Of a stretch of 11,850 nt of DNA, positions 1 through 9,100 are shown in pieces. Positions within the stretch are counted from its first letter, which is position 1. Each line of letters opens with the position of its first letter. A program made the translations under genes and the position numbers. Where the stretch lies: assembly GCA_050946275.1 (NCBI GenBank), contig JBMNUM010000036.1:1-11850 (forward strand), given 5' to 3'. Under the pieces are notes generated by a model, which saw only the letters and a program-made list of their open reading frames with translations, had not been told where the DNA came from and ran no database searches. The stretch is from JBMNUM01 sp050946275. GTDB taxonomy: Bacteria; Actinomycetota; Coriobacteriia; Coriobacteriales; CADBOM01.

Positions 1-6
1 ATCGCA

Positions 7-39
7 GGTGCGGACGCGGTCATGCGGCCCGTCCGCACC
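7..39. other. GC-rich hairpin at left edge, overlapping the stop of the small ORF
   Basis: Two perfect 10-base arms, GGTGCGGACG (7-16) and CGTCCGCACC (30-39), flank a 13-base loop that holds the stop codon of the small minus-strand ORF. No T-run is visible on either side before the window ends, so a terminator role cannot be claimed. A second short hairpin (TGCGCGC and GCGCGCA around AA, 45-60) lies next to it. Confidence 0.4.
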
Positions 40-181
40 GATATTGCGCGCAAGCGCGCACCGACGCGCCGTGGAACGGCGCTCCGATAATCTGCGGAAC
101 ACCACACCGAGAAAAATGTAATAGGCACTCCTCGTCGATTCTAGAGAGCATATCCGCTAGCTCTTCCTTGCCGTACGCCAT
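20..181 (-). CDS. Small hypothetical protein, 53 aa, four cysteines
   Basis: I do not recognise this protein. The ATG start at 181 is preceded by a good ribosome binding site (AAAGGAAG, about 4-6 bases upstream) and by an AT-rich leader quite unlike the surrounding GC-rich DNA, which argues that it is expressed. The product begins MAYGKEELAD, has an acidic amphipathic N-terminal half, and carries cysteines at 19, 26, 44 and 49 plus histidines at 22 and 37; metal or redox binding is possible but unproven. No signal peptide or membrane segment is seen. The last third is encoded within hairpin-forming GC-rich DNA, so the end could be a fortuitous read-through into a structured element, or the gene could be a truncated remnant. 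It lies downstream of the folE terminator and so should have its own promoter. A longer reading frame extends upstream to 481 across that terminator and is not credible. Confidence 0.45.
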   Translation of the reverse strand: MAYGKEELADMLSRIDEECLLHFSRCGVPQIIGAPFHGASVRACAQYRCGRAA

Positions 182-201
182 GATCTTCCTTTCGAAAACT
201 A

Positions 202-224
202 TTATTATTGATAAGTAATAATAA
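202..224. promoter_or_regulatory. AT-rich perfect palindrome in the leader of the small ORF; candidate operator/promoter
   Basis: Perfect 8-base arms TTATTATT (202-209) and AATAATAA (217-224) surround the spacer GATAAGT. The site ends about 20 bases upstream of the ATG at 181, and its A/T richness stands out in a GC-rich window. On the minus strand it offers several TATTAT/TAATAAT-like -10 sequences, so it probably overlaps the promoter. The general look (AT-rich arms near a -10) resembles operators of Fur/PerR-type regulators, but it does not match their consensus and I assign no regulator. Confidence 0.45.
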
Positions 225-261
225 CATCTTTCCCCCATCAGCGGGCAGGTTCCACAATCGG

Positions 262-298
262 CATATAAAAGTGGAACGCTCCCTGGGGGAGCGTTCCA
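262..298 (-). terminator. Rho-independent terminator of the folE end of the cluster
   Basis: A 12-base-pair perfect stem (272-283 with 287-298, arm TGGAACGCTCCC) with a three-base loop lies 38 bases past the folE stop. Read leftward, it is followed by CTTTTATAT, a proper U-rich tract. This is the strongest terminator in the window and closes the DUF951-tilS-hpt-ftsH-folE unit. The stem sequence is shared with a second copy inside tilS (4337-4363). Confidence 0.85.
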
Positions 299-336
299 AT
301 CGATGAGCCATATGTGGACTGTCCTCTTTTGACTCG

Positions 337-915
337 CTACACCAGCTTCTGGCCGTAGATGTGGTTCATGGCCTCGGCGCGGGTTGCCGGGTTGGACTTG
401 AAGCCGCCGCGCAGGGCCGACGTCGTGGTGGTCGTGCCCGGCTTCTTCACGCCGCGCATCGACATGCACATGTGCTCGCACTCGATGATGACCATGACGC
501 CGTTGGCGTTCAGCAGGTTCATGAGCGTGTCAGCGATCTGCGAGGTCAGCCTCTCCTGGACCTGCGGCCGTTTGGCATAGCAGTCGACGAGCCTGGCGAT
601 CTTCGACAGGCCGCAGACCTTGCCGTCCGGGCCGGGGATGTAGGCGACGAACGCCTTGCCGAAGAACGGCACCAGATGGTGCTCGCAGATCGAGTACAGC
701 GGGATGTCCTTCACGAGGACCATCTCCTGATGCTTCTCGTCGAAGAGCACCTCGAAGAACTCGGCCGGATCCTGGTCCATGCCGGCGAGGATCTCCTCGT
801 ACATGCGCGCGACGCGCTCCGGCGTCTTCTGCAGGCCCTCTCGCTCCGGGTCCTCGCCCACCGCCTCGAGAAGCATGCGGATCGCCTGCTCTACCTTCGG
901 CTTATCGACTGCCAT
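337..915 (-). CDS. folE: GTP cyclohydrolase I (FolE, type IA)
   Basis: This enzyme converts GTP to 7,8-dihydroneopterin triphosphate and formate, the first step of tetrahydrofolate synthesis, as a cytosolic zinc-dependent decamer in the family. The product has 192 residues, a normal length. The zinc site is visible as CEHH (Cys77, His80) and EHMC (Cys150), and His79 and His148 match the family's catalytic histidines. GLSKIARLVD (102-111) and the C-terminal RGGFK (169-173) are also family motifs. The N-terminus is short, as in many bacterial forms. The ATG start at 915 follows AGGAGAGGGG at good spacing. It lies 48 bases downstream of ftsH, so it is probably cotranscribed with it, and a strong terminator follows. 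The usual partners folP, folB and folK do not follow it here: the next reading frame is the small unknown ORF. Identification is firm. Confidence 0.97.
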   Translation of the reverse strand: MAVDKPKVEQAIRMLLEAVGEDPEREGLQKTPERVARMYEEILAGMDQDPAEFFEVLFDEKHQEMVLVKDIPLYSICEHHLVPFFGKAFVAYIPGPDGKVCGLSKIARLVDCYAKRPQVQERLTSQIADTLMNLLNANGVMVIIECEHMCMSMRGVKKPGTTTTTSALRGGFKSNPATRAEAMNHIYGQKLV

Positions 916-963
916 GTGAATCCCCTCTCCTGCCGGGCACCCACCCGACCCTGCAATTCTCGC

Positions 964-3321
<2,358 letters not shown>

Positions 3322-3331
3322 TCTCCATATC

Positions 3332-3354
3332 GGCGGGGCCGGCTTCTTCCCGCC
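3332..3354. other. Small GC hairpin between hpt and ftsH
   Basis: GGCGGG (3332-3337) pairs with CCCGCC (3349-3354) across an 11-base loop in the 39-base gap between hpt and ftsH. It ends about 10 bases before the ftsH start and lies beside its GGAG element. It has no U-tract, so it is more likely an mRNA processing or translation-modulating structure than a terminator. The evidence is the base pairing alone. Confidence 0.3.
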
Positions 3355-3360
3355 CCGATC

Positions 3361-3900
3361 CTACGAGTACACCTTCTCGTCCAGCACGCCCACATAGGGC
3401 AGTTGCCGGTACATTTCATTGTAATCGAGCCCATAGCCCACGACGAACTCGTCGGGGCACACCAGGCCGACGTACTTCGGCTCGATCTCGTGCTCGCGCT
3501 CGATGTCCTTGATCATGAGGGCGGCGATCTCGACCGACGCGGGGTTGCGCGTCTCGAGCTCCTCCGCGAGCTTGCTGAGCGTCAGGCCCGTGTCGATGAT
3601 GTCCTCGATGAGGAGGACGTGGCGCCCGGCGATATCGGTGCGCAGGTCGCACTTGATGTCGACCTTGCCGGACGACTGCGCCGCGCTGCCGTAGCTCGAG
3701 ACGATCATGAAGTCGATGTCCACGTCGACATCGAGCTTGCGGATCAGATCGGCCATGAACACCGAGGAGCCCTTGAGGATCGCCACGACGAGGAGACGCT
3801 CTCCCGCGTAGTCGGCGTTGATGCGCGCAGCGATGCCGTCAACGACCTTCGCCAGGTCGTCGGCGGTGTAGAGGATCTTCTTGATATCGCCTGGATTCAT
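3361..3900 (-). CDS. hpt: Hypoxanthine (guanine) phosphoribosyltransferase
   Basis: This purine-salvage enzyme joins hypoxanthine or guanine to PRPP, giving IMP or GMP and pyrophosphate. The 179-residue length is typical of bacterial Hpt. The PRPP-binding loop is clear as VLLIEDIIDTGLTL (95-108), with the acidic pair E99/D100. LKGS (42-45) forms the pyrophosphate loop, and SSYGSAAQSSGKV (68-80) is the flexible catalytic loop. The purine pocket corresponds to Lys131 and EFVVGYGLDY (151-160). The ATG start at 3900 follows AAGGAG by 10 bases. The tilS-hpt-ftsH order is the common actinobacterial arrangement. A 144-base gap to tilS, with a structured repeat and a possible promoter, suggests that hpt-ftsH-folE can also be transcribed separately from tilS. 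Specificity between hypoxanthine and guanine cannot be read from the sequence. Confidence 0.96.
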   Translation of the reverse strand: MNPGDIKKILYTADDLAKVVDGIAARINADYAGERLLVVAILKGSSVFMADLIRKLDVDVDIDFMIVSSYGSAAQSSGKVDIKCDLRTDIAGRHVLLIEDIIDTGLTLSKLAEELETRNPASVEIAALMIKDIEREHEIEPKYVGLVCPDEFVVGYGLDYNEMYRQLPYVGVLDEKVYS

Positions 3901-3938
3901 CGAGGCGCATCTCCTTCCCCAAGTTCTAGTTACACAAG

Positions 3939-3969
3939 CTTATATGTTACTGCACGAAACGCACGTAAA
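3939..3969 (-). promoter_or_regulatory. Possible internal promoter upstream of hpt
   Basis: Read leftward, TTTACG (3964-3969) and TATAAG (3939-3944) are separated by 19 bases, longer than the usual 17. The -10 matches five of six consensus bases and the -35 four of six. It sits in an AT-richer patch about 40 bases upstream of the hpt ATG. It is plausible as a secondary promoter but weakly supported. Confidence 0.35.
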
Positions 3970-4007
3970 CGAGGGGGAATGAGTCAAAGGAAGGCCCTCC
4001 GACCCAG

Positions 4008-4040
4008 TGGGACGGTTTTGACCGGGCCAAAGGTGTCCCA
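4008..4040. repeat. Structured palindromic element in the tilS-hpt gap
   Basis: TGGGA (4008-4012) and TCCCA (4036-4040) enclose an inner hairpin, CGGT (4013-4016) with ACCG (4021-4024), with an 11-base one-sided bulge. It begins five bases past the tilS stop. There is no U-run after it on the minus strand, so it is not a canonical terminator. Its compact design suggests a dispersed intergenic repeat or a 3'-end stability structure for the tilS message. No second copy was noticed in this window. Confidence 0.35.
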
Positions 4041-4044
4041 GCGC

Positions 4045-5532
4045 TCACTCGATGGTGAGGCGGGCGATGCGCTTGGTCTGCGGGGTGACGCGGAAGCGCT
4101 CGTCGAGACGCACGCCGGCGACCCAGACGACCCGGTCGCCGCTGCGGACGATGGGGACGACAGCACGATGGCGGCGCGAGATCTTGGCCTCGGCCAGCAC
4201 GTCTGCGACGAGCTTGTGCGAGCCGCCCATGCCGAAGGGGCACATGCGCTCCCCCGCGACGGGCCCGCCCACGGTTAGCCGCTCGCCCAGCGCATCGGCA
4301 TCCACGACCTCAGACAGCTTATCTGCGGCGAACTCCTGGAACGCTCCCCCGGGGAGCATTCCAATCTCGACGCGGAGGACGAGGCCGTAGGGCAGCTCCG
4401 CCTCGCCGGGGACGCCAAGCTCCACGGGCTCGAAGACCGGCGCGATCGCCCCACGCGGGCCGATCGCGAGGTTGCCGAACTCGTGCCATGCCGAGACGCC
4501 ACCCGGCACGTCCATGGAGAACGCGGGGTCCCCTGCGCGGCGGACGATCTCGAGCACGTGCTGGCTCTCGATGCGCTTCGCGACCGGCAGATGCTCTTTG
4601 CACACCTCATGGACGAGCCGTGTTGCCAACGGCACCGGCACCTCCGCGAGCATGCGGGCGTCGATCAGCGTGCAGCCATCGACCTCGCACGCCGCGTGCT
4701 CGCGCAGCTCCGCGACCTGCCGCCCAACCATCGCGTTCTCCTCGAGGAGCAGGTCGAGCATGCGGCCCATCGTCGGGCCGAGCGCGGGGTTGCGCTCCTC
4801 GGCGAGGGGGACGATGCGGTTGCGGACGAACGCGCGGAAGCCCTCATCCTCACTGTTCGTGCGATCCTCGCGCCAACAGCCGCGAGACACCTGCGCATCC
4901 TGCGGGCCGTCGATCTCCCAACCGCGCGCCTCGACCTGCTCGAGGATGTAGGCGCGCAGGCCCTCGCGCGACGCGTGCATGAGGGGGCGAACGATACGGC
5001 CGTTGCAGTAGTCCATGCCGGCGAGACCGCCGGGGCCCGTGCCGACGATCGCGCGCATGAGGAAGGTCTCGACGCGGTCGTCCTCCGTGTGAGCGACCCA
5101 GATGCGGCCGTCATAGCGCGGGCAGCCGCACGCGTCGCACGCCTTGTCGAGCAACGACTGAGCCTCCTGGTAGCGCAGATGGCGACCGGCGCTCTCGACG
5201 TTCCCGTCGAACTCGGAGAGATGGGCGGGGATGTCGATGTCGGCGACCGTGCAGGCAAAACCGCAGAGCCCGGCGAGCCTGCGGACGAACCGCGCGTCGC
5301 CGTCGGCATCGTCACCGCGCAGGTGATGGTTCACATGGAGCACGGTGACGCGGGAGGGGTCGAGCAGACCGGCTTCCGCCAGCTCGAGCGCGACGAGCGT
5401 CATGGCAGTAGAATCGCTGCCCCCGCTCACCATGAGCACGAGCGGCGCGCCACCGGGAGCGGCGAGACCGTGCTCGGCGATGCAATCGAGCGCGTCCTGC
5501 GCCACACTGGTCAGCTTATCCGCCTCACGCAT
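4045..5532 (-). CDS. tilS: tRNA(Ile)-lysidine synthetase TilS
   Basis: TilS attaches lysine to C34 of the CAU-anticodon tRNA-Ile using ATP, which makes it read AUA instead of AUG; it is essential in most bacteria. The 495-residue product shows the PP-loop SGGSDS (36-41), HVNHHLRGDDADGDA (66-80) and AHTEDDRVETFLMR (147-160) followed by GGLAGM. EDRTNSEDEGFRAFVRNRI (222-240) corresponds to the substrate-binding region. The C-terminal domain (about 405-495) contains CPFGMGGSHKL and ends in RLDERFRVTPQT. I chose ATG 5532 because it overlaps the DUF951 stop by 8 bases, has AGGCGG upstream, and puts the PP-loop at the usual distance; in-frame ATGs at 5559 and 5589 would lie deep in the preceding gene and lack a good binding site. 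Residues 391-399, in a variable linker, are encoded by a copy of the palindrome that serves as the folE terminator. Confidence 0.95.
   Translation of the reverse strand: MREADKLTSVAQDALDCIAEHGLAAPGGAPLVLMVSGGSDSTAMTLVALELAEAGLLDPSRVTVLHVNHHLRGDDADGDARFVRRLAGLCGFACTVADIDIPAHLSEFDGNVESAGRHLRYQEAQSLLDKACDACGCPRYDGRIWVAHTEDDRVETFLMRAIVGTGPGGLAGMDYCNGRIVRPLMHASREGLRAYILEQVEARGWEIDGPQDAQVSRGCWREDRTNSEDEGFRAFVRNRIVPLAEERNPALGPTMGRMLDLLLEENAMVGRQVAELREHAACEVDGCTLIDARMLAEVPVPLATRLVHEVCKEHLPVAKRIESQHVLEIVRRAGDPAFSMDVPGGVSAWHEFGNLAIGPRGAIAPVFEPVELGVPGEAELPYGLVLRVEIGMLPGGAFQEFAADKLSEVVDADALGERLTVGGPVAGERMCPFGMGGSHKLVADVLAEAKISRRHRAVVPIVRSGDRVVWVAGVRLDERFRVTPQTKRIARLTIE
4337..4363. repeat. Second copy of the 27-base palindrome, inside the tilS reading frame
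   Basis: This stretch matches the folE terminator stem at 272-298 almost base for base: the same TGGAACGCTCCC arm, one changed base in the other arm, the same trailing AATC. As minus-strand RNA the changed base gives a G-U pair, so a stem of about 13 pairs is kept. It encodes GMLPGGAFQ of TilS. There is no U-tract after it in the transcript direction, so it should not terminate. Confidence 0.7.
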
Positions 5533-5737
5533 CGTCGCCACCGCCTGGCTGCTCCGCATGCCTGCGATAACGACGCTCGAAGTCCGCACGGCTCATCATG
5601 ACCTTGTGCCCGCAGCCCGAGCACTCGAGGCGCACATCGGCACCCACGCGGCGCACGATCCACGCGTTGCTCCCGCATGGATGCGCCTTCTTCAACTCGA
5701 CGACGTCGTCGAGCGCTATGGGAACCCGAGCCTCCAT
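5525..5737 (-). CDS. DUF951 family small protein
   Basis: This 70-residue protein matches the DUF951 family of Firmicutes and some actinobacteria, whose function is unknown. The diagnostic pattern is DDVVELKKAHPCGSNAW (10-26), then the RVGADVRLECSGCGHKVMM region with a CxxC pair (Cys39, Cys42), then RADFERR. Cys22 with the CxxC pair could bind a metal, which is inference. The basic, KOW/SH3-like small fold and the position before tilS hint at an RNA or translation link, but nothing proves it. ATG 5737 is chosen because the family homology begins just after it and GAGGTGG lies a few bases upstream; the open frame runs up to 5836 but that part crosses the divergent promoter region. Its stop overlaps the tilS start by 8 bases, so translation is probably coupled. 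Confidence 0.88.
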   Translation of the reverse strand: MEARVPIALDDVVELKKAHPCGSNAWIVRRVGADVRLECSGCGHKVMMSRADFERRYRRHAEQPGGGDDA

Positions 5738-5789
5738 GGCCACCTCGCGCGAATGAGCCAAAGCGCTGTCCTTCGACTCATCGTGATGT

Positions 5790-5818
5790 CGTATACTGCT
5801 ACAAGGCATTATCGTCAG
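5790..5818 (-). promoter_or_regulatory. Candidate leftward promoter for the DUF951-tilS unit
   Basis: Read leftward, CTGACG (5813-5818) and TATACG (5790-5795) are exactly 17 bases apart, each matching four of six consensus bases. The -10 shares the GTATAC palindrome with the rightward promoter of the ACT gene, so the two polymerases would compete. About 50 bases separate it from the DUF951 start. Confidence 0.4.
5792..5797 (+). promoter_or_regulatory. Candidate rightward -10 element for the ACT-domain gene
   Basis: TATACT matches the -10 consensus at five of six positions and lies 33 bases before the ATG at 5831. No convincing -35 sits at standard spacing (the nearest TTCGAC is only 14 bases upstream), so this promoter may be weak or helped by an activator. 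Confidence 0.4.
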
Positions 5819-5830
5819 ATGGAGGAACGC

Positions 5831-6106
5831 ATGCAAACGAACGCAGTCATCTCGGTTCTCGGCAAAGACCGCACCGGCATCATCGCCACCATCTCGGCGA
5901 CGCTCTACGAATGCGGAGTCAACATCGACGACGTGCGCCAGACCATCCTCGACGACGTCTTCACCATGGTCATGCTCGTCACGCTCGACGAGGAGAAGTG
6001 CCCCTTCGGCAAGGTGCAGGAGCTCCTCGAGAAGGACGGCGAGACCCTCGGCATGCAGATTCGCCTCCAGCGCAAGGACGTCTTCGACTTCATGTACAAG
6101 ATCTAA
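5831..6106 (+). CDS. Stand-alone ACT domain protein (UPF0237 type)
   Basis: This is a single ACT domain of 91 residues, the whole length of the UPF0237 family. Such proteins are cytosolic, dimerise, and in related families bind amino acids or regulate amino-acid enzymes; the ligand of this subgroup is not known. The N-terminal AVISVLGKDRTGIIATIS (4-21) is the ACT beta-strand, ligand turn and helix, and GVNIDDVRQTIL (29-40) forms the second strand. The conserved RKDVFDFMYKI at the C-terminus is typical of this subgroup. The ATG at 5831 has an excellent GGAGGA site. It is the only gene on the plus strand, divergent from DUF951-tilS and convergent with the large activase, from which it is separated by a bidirectional terminator. 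It is monocistronic as far as the sequence shows. Confidence 0.93.
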   Translation: MQTNAVISVLGKDRTGIIATISATLYECGVNIDDVRQTILDDVFTMVMLVTLDEEKCPFGKVQELLEKDGETLGMQIRLQRKDVFDFMYKI

Positions 6107-6115
6107 CGAAGCGAA

Positions 6116-6182
6116 AACCTGCCAAACAAGGCGGGGCTGTTTGACAGGTTCTCAGCAAAAGCCTGCCAATCAGCCCCGCCTT
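6116..6182. terminator. Convergent bidirectional terminator with alternative stems
   Basis: AACCTGCCAAACA (6116-6128) and TGTTTGACAGGTT (6138-6150) pair with one mismatch around the loop AGGCGGGGC. Read leftward this hairpin is followed by TTTTCGC, giving a good terminator for the large minus-strand gene. A second perfect 12-base pair, AAGGCGGGGCTG (6128-6139) with CAGCCCCGCCTT (6171-6182), uses the first hairpin's loop. Read rightward it is followed by the moderately T-rich TATCTGTCATCATTT, serving the ACT gene. The two folds exclude each other. Confidence 0.75.
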
Positions 6183-6190
6183 ATCTGTCA

Positions 6191-9100
6191 TCATTTAACC
6201 CCGACGAGCTCTCCGTGCTTTGCGGCCCTATCGGCTTGCTGCTTCTTGAAGTTCTCCTTGGCCACCGCAATCATCAGCTTGATGCGGTTGAGCTGGTTGA
6301 CCTCCGACGCGCCCGGATCGTAGTCGACGGCGACGATGTTCGACTCCGGGAACATGCGGCGCAGCTCCTTGATGACGCCCTTGCCCGTCACGTGGTTCGG
6401 CAGGCAGGCGAACGGCTGCGTGCACACGATGTTGGGCGTGCCCGTCTTGATGAGCTCGATCATCTCGGCCGTCAGCAGCCAGCCCTCGCCCATCGAGTTG
6501 CACAGTGACAGCACGTCGCGCGCGTAATCCGCCAGCTCGTAGATATCCGCGTTGGGATGGAAGCGCTCCGACTTCTCGAGCGCGTCGACCATCGGGGCCT
6601 TCAGCATCTCGACGACCTTGAGCGCGGCCTTGGATCCCGTGGCCGACTTCTTCGGGCGCCCGAGCTCGATGTTCTGCCAGATCGAGTTCGAGATGCCGTA
6701 GAGGAAGAACTCCGCCAGGCCGGGCACGACGGCCTCGCAGCCCTCGGCCTCGATCACGTCGACGACCTCGTTGTTCGCCGTCGGGTGGAACTTCACGAGG
6801 ATCTCGCCCACGACGCCGACGCGCGGCTTGCTGCAGTCGTTGACGAGCGGCAGCGCATCGAAGTCGGCGACGATCTCGTGCACGTTCTTGCCGAAACGCA
6901 CCGGGTTCGTCTTGTGCAGGTCCTCCTTGAGATACTCCATCCACCAGCGGAAGAGCGCATAGGCGGAACCCGGGTCGGCCTCGTAGGGGCGCGTGCGGTA
7001 GAGGCACTGCATGAGCAGGTCCCCGTAGAATATCGCCGAGAAACCCTGGTAGAGGTGCGGCAGCGTGATCTTGAAGCCGGGGTTGTTCTCCTCGAGCTTC
7101 TTGAACGCGAGCGACAGCACCGGGATGTGCGGGTAGCCGGCCTCCTTGAGCGCCTTGCGGATGAGCGCGATGTAGTTCGTCGCACGGCAGCCGCCGCCGG
7201 TCTGCGTGATGATGACGGCGAGGCGGTCGGTGTCGTACTTGCCCGACATCACGGCCTCCATGATCTGGCCCGTGACGAGGATCGACGGATAGCACACGTC
7301 GTTGTTCGCGTACTTGAGGCCCGCCTCGACCGCGCCGTGGTCGACCGAGGGCAGCACCTCGAGGTTGTAACCGTGGTCGTTGAAGACGCGCTCGAGCAGC
7401 TCGAAGTGGATCGGCGCCATCTGCGGCGAGATGATCGTGTAGCGATCCGCCTTCATCTTCTTGGTGTACTGCACCTTGCGGAAGGACGTCGGCGTCGACT
7501 CGCGCAGGTCGATACCGAGCTTCCGCGCGAACTCCTTGATGTTCGTGAGGTCGGCCGTCTTCTCGATCTCGGAGACGGAGACCTCGGGGGCGTCGGCCGC
7601 CCCCGCGGCGTCGCACGGCTTGCCCATGATCGGCCCGCCGATGGCGGCACTCGTGCCAGCCCCGGCCGCGTCAAGCGCGGCCAGGCCGCCGATCGCATCG
7701 AGCTCGGAGCAGCCGCCGCGCTTCTCGCATGCGGCGCATGCGGACAGCTCCGGCACATGGCCGGAATCCATCGCCGCATCGGCCGAGAGGTCGACGGTCC
7801 GCTTCGCGCGCACCCTGCCTGCCTCGGCGCTGACCCGCTTCTCCTCCTTGAGCGCCGCGAGCAGCGAGCGGATGCGGATGCGCGCCGCGCCGAGATTCGA
7901 GACCTGGTCGATCTTGAGGACGGTGTAGATCTTGCCCGATGCCTCGAGGATCTCCTGCACCTGGTCGGTCGTGACGGCGTCGAGGCCGCAGCCGAAGGAG
8001 TTCAGCTGCACGAGGTCGAGGTTGGGCATGAGCGTCACGAGCTTCGCCGCAGCGTAGAGGCGCGAGTGGTACATCCACTGGTCGATGACGCGGATCGGGC
8101 GGTCGGGCTTCACGAGGTGCGAGACGCTGTCCTCCGTGAGCACGGCCAGACCGTAGCTCGCGATGAGCTCGGGGATGGCGTGGTTGATCTCGGGATCCTG
8201 GTGGTACGGGCGCCCGGCGAGGACGATGCCATGGCCGCCGTGCTCGACGAGCCACTCGATAGCCTCCTCGCCCTTGGCCTGGATGTCCTTCTTGAAGCGC
8301 TCGTCCTCCGCCCACGCGATGTCGGTGGCGCGCTGGATCTCGGCAAGCGTCGGCGGCGTCCCCTTCATGCCGGGGTGCTCGGCCCAGAACTTCTCCGAGA
8401 TCTCCTCATACATGCGCTGCGGGAACACCTCCTTGTTGTGGTAGGGCACGAACGCCTTGACGAACGGCATCGTCCCGTCGCGCAGCCCATCGATGTTGAG
8501 GTGCAGCACCTCGGGGTAGCTCACGACGATCGGGCAGTTGAAGTGGTTCATCGCCCGCTCGTCTTCCTTGCGCTCCCAGCGGATACAGGGCATGAAGATG
8601 AAGTCGACGCCCTTCTCGATGAGGTTCATGATGTGGCCGTGGCTGAGCTTGGCCGGGTAGCACACGCTCTCGGACGGCATTGACTCGATGCCGGCCTCGT
8701 ACGTGTCCTTCGTCGAGCTGTCCGAGACCACGACGCGATAGCCGAGCTCGGTGAAGAACGTGTGCCAGAACGGGTAGTTCTCGTACATGTTGAGCGCGCG
8801 CGGCAGACCGACGGTGGGACGCGTGGCATCTTCCTCGCTCAGCGGCTCGTAGTCGAACAGGCGCTTGATCTTGTACGTGAAGACGTTCGGAGCCGACTCG
8901 TCGGTGATGCGGCGGCCCGAGCCCTTCTCGCAGCGGTTGCCGGTGATGAAGCGGCGGCGCCGGCCCGTCACCGGGTCCTTGCCGAAGTCGTTGATCGTGA
9001 GCAGGCAGTGGTTCGAGCACGCCTGGCAGCGGGTGGTCGCGTGCGAGACCTCGAGCGTATCGAGGTCGTCCGGGCCGAGCAGCGTCGAATGCGCGGTGGC

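Noticed and set aside
20..481. Extension of the small ORF upstream to 481
   Set aside because: It would overlap the folE coding region and read through the strong terminator; the ATG at 181 has its own good ribosome binding site.
4337..4363. Palindrome in tilS as an intragenic terminator
   Set aside because: No U-tract follows in the direction of tilS transcription, and transcription must pass it to make full-length TilS.
6557..8683. Plus-strand open frame of 708 codons
   Set aside because: Antisense to the conserved activase fusion; low-complexity Arg/Asp/Leu/Val composition and no recognisable motif.
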